Positions 1 to 5,873 of a stretch of 12,559 nt of DNA are shown here, in pieces. Where the stretch lies: positions 1-12,559 of the forward strand of contig JAEWBM010000043.1 in the NCBI GenBank assembly GCA_023391155.1, written 5' to 3'. The first letter of the stretch is position 1. The number at the start of each line of letters is the position of its first letter. A model generated the notes under the pieces. That model worked only from the letters and a program-made list of their open reading frames with translations. It did not search any database and had not been told where the DNA came from. The translations under genes were made by a program, and so were the position numbers. This stretch comes from Acidobacteriota bacterium (GTDB lineage: Bacteria; Acidobacteriota; Blastocatellia; Pyrinomonadales; Pyrinomonadaceae).

Positions 1-159
1 GTGGGGATCGGGGGCATCGACGCGTCGAATGCTCGGCGGGTCGTCGAGGCGGGGGCGGATGCGGTGGCGGTGATCAGCGCTGTGTTCGGGGAAGAGGCGG
101 TCGGCAAGACTACGTCAGGGCTGGTCACGGCAGTCTCCTCGTTGTCGAGCAGCTACTGA
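1..159 (+). CDS. thiE: Thiamine-phosphate synthase, C-terminal fragment
   Basis: This is the 3' end of a gene cut by the window edge: 52 codons and a TGA. ThiE joins the pyrimidine HMP-PP to the thiazole phosphate to give thiamine monophosphate in the cytoplasm. The fragment shows the late phosphate-binding part of the TIM barrel: a GIGGI loop at residues 3-6, then NARRVVEAGADAVAVISAVF, which matches the family pattern GGI-x-NA-x3-V-x2-GADGVAVISAI. The C-terminus is a short Ser-rich tail. A fused ThiDE form cannot be excluded because the N-terminus is outside the window. The next gene is about 150 bases downstream and unrelated, so this is probably the end of a thiamine transcription unit. 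The family call is fairly secure despite the short length. Confidence 0.82.
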   Translation: MGIGGIDASNARRVVEAGADAVAVISAVFGEEAVGKTTSGLVTAVSSLSSSY

Positions 160-168
160 CCTGCTATT

Positions 169-205
169 GGTCACTTGGGCAGGTGCTCACCTGCGTCGAG
201 TGACC
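169..205. repeat. Two-tier hairpin downstream of thiE
   Basis: An outer inverted repeat GGTCACT (169-175) / AGTGACC (199-205) encloses an inner one, GCAGGTG (179-185) / CACCTGC (188-194), with small internal loops TGG and GTCG. It starts 10 bases after the thiE stop. It could act as a transcript-end stabiliser, but it lacks a T-run, so it is not a classic intrinsic terminator. Further short hairpins follow (CGGG-TAG-CCCG near 209-219, GGGC-ATA-GCCC near 235-245). Confidence 0.5.
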
Positions 206-251
206 CGGCGGGTAGCCCGTGACCTATCCAAAAGGGCATAGCCCGGAGAGG

Positions 252-296
252 TCTTAACGAGTTGGAGGCACTACAATGTACACATCGGCTTACAAG
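252..296 (+). promoter_or_regulatory. Candidate promoter/operator of the toxin-antitoxin pair
   Basis: A TACAAT hexamer at 272-277 could be a -10 box. It lies inside the small palindrome TACA-A-TGTA (272-280), and a second TACA follows at about 291-294. Ribbon-helix-helix antitoxins normally repress their own operon by binding short palindromes over the promoter, so this is a reasonable operator. The only -35 candidate (TCTTAA, 252-257) is poor, with a short 14-base spacer. The assignment is tentative. Confidence 0.3.
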
Positions 297-307
297 ATGG
301 TGCGCCC

Positions 308-550
308 ATGACCTCCACAATGACGCTTCGCCTCGACAAGGAAATAAAGGAGCGGCTCGAGCAACTTGCCGAAGCGACAAAGCGAAGCAAGTCGTTCCTG
401 GCAGCCGAAGCGATCCGGGCATACGTCGAGACTAACGAGTGGCAGATCGCCGAGATCAAGTCAGCGCTGCGAGAAGCAGACTCCGGAGATTTCGCTACGT
501 CGAGGGAAGTCGCTGCGCTTGCCCGTAAATGGAAGGTGAATGCAGGTTAG
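308..550 (+). CDS. Ribbon-helix-helix antitoxin (CopG/RelB/ParD-like)
   Basis: An 80-residue protein. Residues 4-11 (TMTLRLDK) form the predicted DNA-binding beta strand of a ribbon-helix-helix dimer, followed by two helices (IKERLEQLAEAT and SKSFLAAEAIRAYVE), the standard RHH pattern. Residues from about 50 onward form the acidic, flexible tail that would wrap the partner toxin. It should neutralise the toxin encoded next and repress the shared promoter. The ATG at 308 has no strong ribosome-binding site; ATG codon 5 is an alternative start. The 3' end overlaps the toxin gene by 11 bases, implying translational coupling. The antitoxin-first order and the overlap are typical of type II modules. 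Confidence 0.85.
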   Translation: MTSTMTLRLDKEIKERLEQLAEATKRSKSFLAAEAIRAYVETNEWQIAEIKSALREADSGDFATSREVAALARKWKVNAG

Positions 551-824
551 ATGGTTGCGCGCCGCGTTGCGCAATCTTGACGAAGAGGCTTCCTACATTG
601 CAGCCGACGACACGATTGCTGCTGGACTGATTGCCCAACGAGTTCTAGACGCGGTCTCCCTGCTTGCCGAGCAACCTGGGTTGGGACGTCCAGGGCGCGT
701 GCCAGGGACGCGGGAGCTGGTCGTTCCCAAGACCCGCTACGTGGTGCCTTATCGAGTGACCGGGGACGCGATTGAGGTCCTTCGCGTGTTTCATGCGTCG
801 CGGCGGCTTCCGGGGGCGTGGTAA
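540..824 (+). CDS. RelE/ParE-family toxin
   Basis: A 94-residue basic protein, the usual size for the RelE/ParE fold. Features seen: an N-terminal helix pair (LRAALRNLDEEASYIAADD), a Gly/Pro-rich turn (EQPGLGRPGRVPGTRELVV), then the C-terminal strands with the family signature (TRYVVPYRV, then IEVLRVFHASRRLP). Members either cleave mRNA at the ribosome (RelE) or poison DNA gyrase (ParE). The G-x-RELVV and Y-x-VPYRV pattern is common in proteins annotated ParE, but the target cannot be decided from sequence. The ATG at 540 lies inside the end of the antitoxin gene. No truncation is visible, so the module could be functional. It sits at the left edge of the surface-glycan region, where such modules often accumulate. 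Confidence 0.85.
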   Translation: MQVRWLRAALRNLDEEASYIAADDTIAAGLIAQRVLDAVSLLAEQPGLGRPGRVPGTRELVVPKTRYVVPYRVTGDAIEVLRVFHASRRLPGAW

Positions 825-830
825 GAGCGT

Positions 831-846
831 TGGCAACTATATAGCT
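831..846 (+). promoter_or_regulatory. Weak sigma-54-like -24/-12 motif
   Basis: TGGCAA (831-836), five bases, then TAGCTG (842-847) keeps the GG-N10-GC spacing of sigma-54 promoters, but it departs from the consensus TGGCAC-N5-TTGCA. No gene follows for over 400 bases. It may be chance. Confidence 0.2.
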
Positions 847-1160
847 GCGGAAAGCACTGGTTCTTCGTACCCTTTCCCGCACTGTTCATTCCTTCTTACG
901 TTCATCCGGGGTACCGCCCGTGGGGCCGCGGGCCAGTTGCGAACTGAACAGGTCGTCGGGATGGACGAGCCTCTGAGAGGCCGAAGATCTGCCCGAACGT
1001 CGCCACGGCAGATCGCCAAGACCGCATTCACTGAGAACGGTCCACGATGCCTCGTGGTCCCGCGGGACGGGGACAGCCTCGAGCCGATCTCGATCCCAAA
1101 GCACGAAAGACGCGCTACAAGGCTTGGACAACATCGTCGCGATGTACGCGCATGAGATGT

Positions 1161-1196
1161 CGTGCGCAAGACCCTGCCCCGCCCCAGGGTCGCACG
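1161..1196. repeat. Strong GC hairpin upstream of glycosyltransferase
   Basis: GACCCTG (1170-1176) pairs with CAGGGTC (1185-1191) around an 8-base C-rich loop. The stem is extended by CGTGC (1161-1165) / GCACG (1192-1196) with a GCAA bulge. There is no T-run after it on either strand, so it is not a standard intrinsic terminator. It lies 93 bases before the glycosyltransferase start and could sit in its leader RNA. Confidence 0.45.
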
Positions 1197-1288
1197 TCTG
1201 CAACGGTGATTGAGCCTTAGTCGCCATCCGTCGGTTCCAGAAACATCACACACGGACGTCGTGCGACATTCAGGTCGGAAATTCAGAT

Positions 1289-2074
1289 ATGGATCACGCG
1301 TTCGTCATCCCAGCTTATCGCGAATCCCCGTTCCTGGAGGAGTGTGTCCGCACGCTCGTCGCCCAGAGGCTTCTGACCCACGTTCTGATCAAGACTTCCA
1401 CGCCGAACGAGCACATCGCGCGTATCGCCAAGATCTATCGCATCCCCGTCCTAGTAAACAGCCAGCTGCCTGGGATCGCGTCCGACTGGAATTTCGCACT
1501 CACGGCCACCGAAGCAAGCCTAGTGACGATCGCGCATCAGGACGACCTGTACTCGCCGCAGTACACGGCTCGTGCGCTCGACGCATTTCACCGATTTCCC
1601 GACGCAGTCCTGGCCTTCAGCCGGTTCGACGAGTGCTCGGCTGACGGCCCTCGCCCACTCAATGCCAACTTGCTGATCAAGCGCGCCTTGACGCGCCAGG
1701 CATTCGGCTTCTCCGAAGCCCTGGCCTCCACGCGACTAAAGCGCCGTCTGTTGGCACTTGGGAACCCGATCTGCTGTCCCAGTGTCATCTTCAACCGGCG
1801 GCGAATCGCCGAATTTCGATTCACCAGCCAGTACAAGAGCAATCTCGACTGGGATGCCTGGGAACGGCTTGCCGCCGAGCCGGGGCAATTTGTTTACTTG
1901 CGTGACACTCTCGTTTCTCATCGGGTGCATCGCGATACTGAAACAACGGCCTCAATCAACGGTCAAGTTCGCGATGTCGAGGACCGTGAACTGCTGAATC
2001 GATTCTGGCGTCCGTCCACAGTGGCTGCACTCGCAGTCTTCTACCGTCTGTCCTATCTTGCGAACCGCGCCTGA
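1289..2074 (+). CDS. Family 2 (GT-A fold) glycosyltransferase
   Basis: A 261-residue cytoplasmic protein with no membrane segments. It begins with the first GT-A strand and loop (AFVIPAYRESPFLEECVRTL, residues 4-23), which binds the nucleotide. Residues 78-88 (LVTIAHQDDLY) carry HQDD, the equivalent of the DXD motif that binds the metal and the sugar-nucleotide phosphates. Residues near 195-200 (LDWDAWERL) fall where family 2 enzymes have the ED/xDW acceptor-site acidic residue. It would add one sugar from a nucleotide donor to a growing glycan; donor and acceptor cannot be told. The ribosome-binding site is weak (GGTCGGAAA upstream). It is followed after 9 bases by a second glycosyltransferase with a good ribosome-binding site, so the two form an operon. 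Confidence 0.82.
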   Translation: MDHAFVIPAYRESPFLEECVRTLVAQRLLTHVLIKTSTPNEHIARIAKIYRIPVLVNSQLPGIASDWNFALTATEASLVTIAHQDDLYSPQYTARALDAFHRFPDAVLAFSRFDECSADGPRPLNANLLIKRALTRQAFGFSEALASTRLKRRLLALGNPICCPSVIFNRRRIAEFRFTSQYKSNLDWDAWERLAAEPGQFVYLRDTLVSHRVHRDTETTASINGQVRDVEDRELLNRFWRPSTVAALAVFYRLSYLANRA

Positions 2075-2083
2075 GGAGAGCCG

Positions 2084-2812
2084 ATGCTGACCCTGCTGAC
2101 CGCGTCACATCGCAACCCGTCCGGATTGAAAACTCTGTACGAACAGGTCCGGTCCGGGCTGGGGCCCGATCTTCAGTGGATCATCCAAGACAGCGGAGTC
2201 TGCGACGCGAGCAGGCACTGGGGTGAATGCCTGGTAGAGCCGTATGTGAAGTTTGTCGCGGAACCGGATTCCGGAATCTACGACGCCCTCAACCGCGCCC
2301 TATCTCGCATCCAGACGCCCTTCTACCTGGTTGTGGGAAGCGACGATTCGCTAGACATTGACGCCCTGCAGGCGATTGTGGCGTACCTGCGTTCCCCCGC
2401 CGCATCGCAGCCGGACGTCATTACCTTTCCAGTACGGATGGGCGACTCTATTCGTAAGCGCCAGCCCTTGTGGCCGAGCCAGTTCAACGTTCTCCAGATA
2501 ACTTCCAGTCACTCCGTGGGCACGATCATCCGCAGCGACCTGCACGATGCGCACGGCCCCTACGATACCCGTTACCAGATCCTCGCCGATTCCCTCTTCT
2601 TGCGACGTGTTCAGTTGGCGGGAGGCACGTTTGAGCACCGCGATCATCCGATTCCCGGCAGGTTCTCCACCAATGGGGTTTCGCGGACGAACTACGGTCG
2701 GCTCATGCTCGAGAACTACTCATACAACGTTGAATGTGGATCTTCGCGCGTCCTCCAAAGCATCATGCTGCTCGTGAGACTGCTTGCGTATCGGCCGCGC
2801 TCCCTAATATGA
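2084..2812 (+). CDS. Family 2 glycosyltransferase, WcaE-like type
   Basis: A 242-residue soluble protein. It starts TLLTASHRNPSGLKTLYEQV (GT-A nucleotide-binding region), followed by WIIQDSG, then EPDSGIYDALNRAL (residues 60-73), a strong signature of family 2 enzymes of the colanic-acid WcaE/PGL type (consensus EpDxGiYDAMNKGi). SDD at residues 86-88 (VVGSDDSL) is the DXD-like metal site. It would transfer one sugar to a lipid-linked or soluble acceptor in the cytoplasm. A clear GAGGAG ribosome-binding site overlaps the end of the upstream gene and sits 4-5 bases before the ATG, so the pair is cotranslated. The gene converges with the minus-strand FkbM gene 61 bases downstream. Confidence 0.83.
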   Translation: MLTLLTASHRNPSGLKTLYEQVRSGLGPDLQWIIQDSGVCDASRHWGECLVEPYVKFVAEPDSGIYDALNRALSRIQTPFYLVVGSDDSLDIDALQAIVAYLRSPAASQPDVITFPVRMGDSIRKRQPLWPSQFNVLQITSSHSVGTIIRSDLHDAHGPYDTRYQILADSLFLRRVQLAGGTFEHRDHPIPGRFSTNGVSRTNYGRLMLENYSYNVECGSSRVLQSIMLLVRLLAYRPRSLI

Positions 2813-2823
2813 GCATGCTCGAT

Positions 2824-2840
2824 GGGCGACGCGCCCTTCT
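2824..2840 (+). terminator. Possible weak terminator after the glycosyltransferase pair
   Basis: A short GC hairpin, GGGCG-ACG-CGCCC (2824-2836), is followed by TTCT, 12 bases past the glycosyltransferase stop and between convergent genes. The stem is only 5 bp and the T-run is imperfect, so termination would be weak. Confidence 0.35.
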
Positions 2841-2873
2841 AGAGTCGACCAACCCGCTGTAGCCGTGCCAGCT

Positions 2874-3596
2874 TCAAGGCCGTCGAAAAATCCCGTCAAA
2901 TTGCAGCACCCTTCCCGTAGCCTTGTCGGCGAACCCCGGATGCAGCGACCAAAGGTCGAAGCCCTCACTCGCCAGCCGCTCAATTACGTCTTGCCACAGG
3001 CGTTGGCCTTCGTAGAGCGGCAGCAAGGACAACTCGACTGCGACTGCGCGCATGGCCGGCAGACTGCCTGAAGCGCCGTCCAATACCTGCCACTCATATC
3101 CCTGGGTATCGATCTTGAGCATCGGCGAGCGCGCCTGGCGCAGATACGGGCCGGCGACGTCGTCGACCCTATGCATCACCGCGGAGACAGATCCCCGGTA
3201 AGTCGATTCGGGCGCCGCGGCAAGATGCGATTCCAGCATTGGCAGCACCGAAGAACTCACCCCGTTCGCGGCCACGTTGATTTCGACGTCGCCAGCCAAG
3301 GCACCCAGAGCGCAACGTGGATGGACCTTCCAGCGGGCGTCCCGCCCGGCAGCACGATCTAGAGCATGCCACGCATCCGGCAGCGGCTCGAACGATACAA
3401 TCTCGCCTCGGAAGCCGGCAGCACGGAGATCGCCGGCAAACTGCCCCACGCTCGCACCGACGTCCAAGACGAGGTCGATACCCGCATCGCAGCAAAGCGC
3501 CGACAAGGATGCAGTGAAGGACGACGCGGGAGAATACTTCCTGACTTCGAGCCCAACCTTCCGCAGCCGCCTTTGCAAGAATGCGATGAGATCCAT
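2874..3596 (-). CDS. FkbM-family SAM methyltransferase
   Basis: A 240-residue protein. Residues 42-53 (LVLDVGASVGQF) are the SAM-binding motif I. Residues 67-71 (VSFEP) hold the acidic residue that contacts the SAM ribose. Residues 157-168 (SPMLKIDTQGYE) are the hallmark FkbM motif (LKIDvqGyE). A conserved ELSLLPLYEGQ segment follows at about 195. FkbM enzymes O-methylate hydroxyls, often of sugars in surface polysaccharides, so this one probably caps or decorates the glycan made by the neighbours. It is the last gene of the minus-strand operon, 27 bases after the preceding methyltransferase, with AGGGA six bases before the ATG. The N-terminal 30 residues are basic and lack a signal peptide. 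Confidence 0.87.
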   Translation of the reverse strand: MDLIAFLQRRLRKVGLEVRKYSPASSFTASLSALCCDAGIDLVLDVGASVGQFAGDLRAAGFRGEIVSFEPLPDAWHALDRAAGRDARWKVHPRCALGALAGDVEINVAANGVSSSVLPMLESHLAAAPESTYRGSVSAVMHRVDDVAGPYLRQARSPMLKIDTQGYEWQVLDGASGSLPAMRAVAVELSLLPLYEGQRLWQDVIERLASEGFDLWSLHPGFADKATGRVLQFDGIFRRP

Positions 3597-3623
3597 ACCA
3601 CGTCCCTGTTCGATGTCTTTGCC

Positions 3624-4532
3624 TCAGCGCTTCCGGAGCACGATGAACAAATGGTCCCGCGTCAAACCGATACCCGGCAGGGCCTTGGCTACCTTGCGGT
3701 GGTCGTTGGCGACGACTGCCCCTGACATTAGCGACCGCAAGCCGGACAGGACAAGCGCGCCCATGAAGGCCCCCCATCTCGCTACACGCAGTGCGCGACC
3801 CTCGGACTTGTAGTTGAAGGGCTCGCATTGCTCTAGATCCGCGCCGAGAGTAGCCAAGTTGTGAACGAGCCACCCCCTCGAGATGAAGGCAACGTGCTCT
3901 CCGAAGCCGCAGTACCACCATCTCGAGCCCAGCCGGTTCCATAAGGCGCTCTCGGCGTCACCGGTCGTCATCAAGAGGACACCGCCAGGGCGTAACTTCC
4001 TCATCAATTCACGGACCAGGAGCAGCGGCGAGGGGAAATGCTCGACGACGTCCATGCAGACGACGCCATCGAACTGTTGATCGTCATCCATCTCCTCCAA
4101 CTCTCGCCATACTCTCGCATTCGCGTCCCGCTCGGCCTTGGCCGCAGCGAGTTTGTTGACCTCAACGCCGAATTTCGAGAAGGCCGCGGGGAGGCTGCTC
4201 AGGAACAGGCCCGTATAACAGCCATAGTCGAGTACCCGCCCGCCGCGGAGTTTCTCGCACAGGAATTCGCGCACTATCCGTTGATCCGTTCTGAGGGTCG
4301 GCGTCCAGCTCGCCACCAGCCCATTGTCGTAGAGATCTTCGTAGGTCTTAGTGTCCAGGAGGGGATGTCGGAACTTCAGCCTGCATCGCCCACATTGGAA
4401 AAGGGCACCACCATAAAGCGGAGCAGGCAATCTCTTGCCTGCGAACCTGACGACGTCCGGGAGGCTGCCGAGGAAGACAGGCGAATCTCCGTCACAATCC
4501 GGGCACCGCGCCGGGTGGCTGTGCTCTTGCAC
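3624..4532 (-). CDS. Class I SAM methyltransferase with N-terminal Cys4 motif
   Basis: About 302 residues from a GTG start. C10-P-D-C13 and C47-G-R-C50 form a probable zinc knuckle, as seen at the N-terminus of sugar C-methyltransferases and related enzymes. Motif I is at 99-108 (RVLDYGCYTG), the acidic residue of motif II is in FGVEVN (121-126), and DVVEHFPSP at 161-169 is motif IV, followed by LRPGGVLLMTT. This arrangement marks a small-molecule methyltransferase, probably acting on a sugar or nucleotide sugar. The frame stays open far upstream through the flippase gene, but that part is a shadow. I chose GTG at 4532 because it lies 11 bases after the flippase stop, with GAGGCGGAG just before it and the Cys motif right after it. 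TTG at 4535 is an alternative. Confidence 0.8.
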   Translation of the reverse strand: MQEHSHPARCPDCDGDSPVFLGSLPDVVRFAGKRLPAPLYGGALFQCGRCRLKFRHPLLDTKTYEDLYDNGLVASWTPTLRTDQRIVREFLCEKLRGGRVLDYGCYTGLFLSSLPAAFSKFGVEVNKLAAAKAERDANARVWRELEEMDDDQQFDGVVCMDVVEHFPSPLLLVRELMRKLRPGGVLLMTTGDAESALWNRLGSRWWYCGFGEHVAFISRGWLVHNLATLGADLEQCEPFNYKSEGRALRVARWGAFMGALVLSGLRSLMSGAVVANDHRKVAKALPGIGLTRDHLFIVLRKR

Positions 4533-4543
4533 CAAGCTCCGCC

Positions 4544-5869
4544 TCAGTGTCCGGTGAGGCTCGACCGGAGCCGCGGCAGCAGCGCCAGCGTCGAGACCGC
4601 ATAAACAACGCGCGACCAGCCGGCCCCCTGCAAGCCATTGTCGGGCACCCAATAACCGGCCGCGGCGGCCGAAAGGACACCGGCACCGGCAGAGAGAAGC
4701 GCGACTTCTCGCATGCGCCCCAGACCCGCGAGGGCGTGGAAGGGTACGACGTTCAAAGACAGCAGGAAGTACGCGAGGATGACGGGCAGCATAAAGGCCG
4801 CGATTTCGGCAGCATGGCCTGACCCCAGCCAAGCGACGATAACCTTTGGAGAGATCCATAGCAGGATCGCGTAGCCGGCCGCGGCGACCACGGCATTCGC
4901 AGTCATACAGCGGACGATTCTCTGTCCCAGCAGGCGGACGTTCGCGCTCCGTGCACTGAGACGTCCGACCTCGGGAACCAGGACACTGAAGGCGAATGCG
5001 GCAAGTGCGTGGAACTGTGAAGCTAGTTGAACGCCCACCGAGTATTGCGCTAGGCCAACGGGCCCCAGCAAGGCACCGATGATCATCCGGTCGGTCGCCG
5101 CAAAGGCCAGCCCACCGGCGCCCTGCAGCCATCCCCAAAGGGAAAGTCGCCAGACGTCCGCGCATCGCTTCACGTAGCTGCGCTCGGCAGGGGATGCGCG
5201 ACCCGACCGCTTGCCGGCGAGCTGCGGGAACCGCCGCCGCGTCAGGACCCGCCTTACACCAAGCTTGGCCAGCGATGACAACAGGTGCAGCGCGATGAGC
5301 TCCCCGATGGCGGCATCGAACGCGAGCCCAATCAGCAGTAAACAGAACTGTGCCGTTCTGAGCGCTAGCTCGATCCTTGCCGACTGGGCGAATGCCTCCA
5401 TCGCCTTCCAGACCGCCGAGTGGACCTGGTCGACGTGCTCGATCCACGCCAGCAGGATGCCGGCGATACACACGCAGGAGACTAAAACGGGGCCCCCGAG
5501 CTTACCCAAGAGCAGCGCTGCGACGGGAACGCTCAGTGCTGCCAGCGCAACGGCGACAAGGCCGAACCCCGACACGGCGACAGACATAGCGGTATCCACG
5601 ATATCCGCGATTGCTGTCGGGCCATGAGCGAGGCTTTGAGACACCATTCTAATGACCGCAGACGCGGTTCCCGCGCTTGCCGCGCCACCAACCGTGGACA
5701 CAGTGATAAAGAGCATCCAGAGGCCGAATCCCGTCTCTTGCAAGACCGACGCCAAGACGGGCGTCGCGGCAAGCATCAGCAGCGGGTACAGCAATCCCTC
5801 CAGGGCTGCCCACAAGCCGTTGGAGAGGCGGGCGTAGCCCGGCATTTCGAGGTGCGCTCGCCTTAGCAT
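4544..5869 (-). CDS. Lipid-linked glycan flippase (Wzx/MOP superfamily)
   Basis: A 441-residue, strongly hydrophobic protein with about 12 predicted membrane helices, the usual size for Wzx-type flippases. The N-terminus (residues 10-60: YARLSNGLWAALEGLLYPLL, then GFGLWMLFITVSTVGG) resembles the polysaccharide-biosynthesis family pattern with a basic start, a helix ending in P-x2-A, and a GLW segment. A charged cytoplasmic loop (about residues 207-235) precedes a helix pair with RMIIGALLGPVGLAQYSVGVQLA, a well-conserved MOP-family region. It would flip undecaprenyl-linked sugar or oligosaccharide to the periplasm. The ATG is 4 bases after the stop of the upstream GT-C gene (GAAGTGA as ribosome-binding site) and the next gene follows within 11 bases, so all are one transcript. 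Confidence 0.85.
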   Translation of the reverse strand: MLRRAHLEMPGYARLSNGLWAALEGLLYPLLMLAATPVLASVLQETGFGLWMLFITVSTVGGAASAGTASAVIRMVSQSLAHGPTAIADIVDTAMSVAVSGFGLVAVALAALSVPVAALLLGKLGGPVLVSCVCIAGILLAWIEHVDQVHSAVWKAMEAFAQSARIELALRTAQFCLLLIGLAFDAAIGELIALHLLSSLAKLGVRRVLTRRRFPQLAGKRSGRASPAERSYVKRCADVWRLSLWGWLQGAGGLAFAATDRMIIGALLGPVGLAQYSVGVQLASQFHALAAFAFSVLVPEVGRLSARSANVRLLGQRIVRCMTANAVVAAAGYAILLWISPKVIVAWLGSGHAAEIAAFMLPVILAYFLLSLNVVPFHALAGLGRMREVALLSAGAGVLSAAAAGYWVPDNGLQGAGWSRVVYAVSTLALLPRLRSSLTGH

Positions 5870-5873
5870 CGCG

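Larger units (their letters stand above)
825..1288. other. Gene-free stretch between toxin and glycosyltransferase
   Basis: These 464 bases contain no coding region I can support. Open frames exist on both strands (for example 837-1253 and 886-1227 on the minus strand, 772-1155 on the plus strand), but none has a recognisable motif, a convincing ribosome-binding site or a family-like composition. Two structures stand out: a sigma-54-like motif at 831-846 and a strong hairpin at 1161-1196, listed separately. It may be a decayed gene or a long leader of the glycosyltransferase pair. Confidence 0.5.

Noticed and set aside
837..1253. Minus-strand frames of 138 and 113 codons (837-1253, 886-1227)
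   Set aside because: They have no recognisable motif and no ribosome-binding site, and the frames overlap each other, so they are probably chance in high-GC DNA.
3169..3942. Minus-strand frame of 257 codons across the two methyltransferase genes
   Set aside because: It is in another frame over two genes with clear motifs, and its composition is Arg/Cys-rich, as expected of a shadow.
4533..5471. Long N-terminal extension making a 615-residue methyltransferase fusion
   Set aside because: The extension runs out of frame through the flippase gene on the same strand, is rich in Arg, Gly and Cys with no family motif, and the methyltransferase has its own GTG with a ribosome-binding site at 4532.
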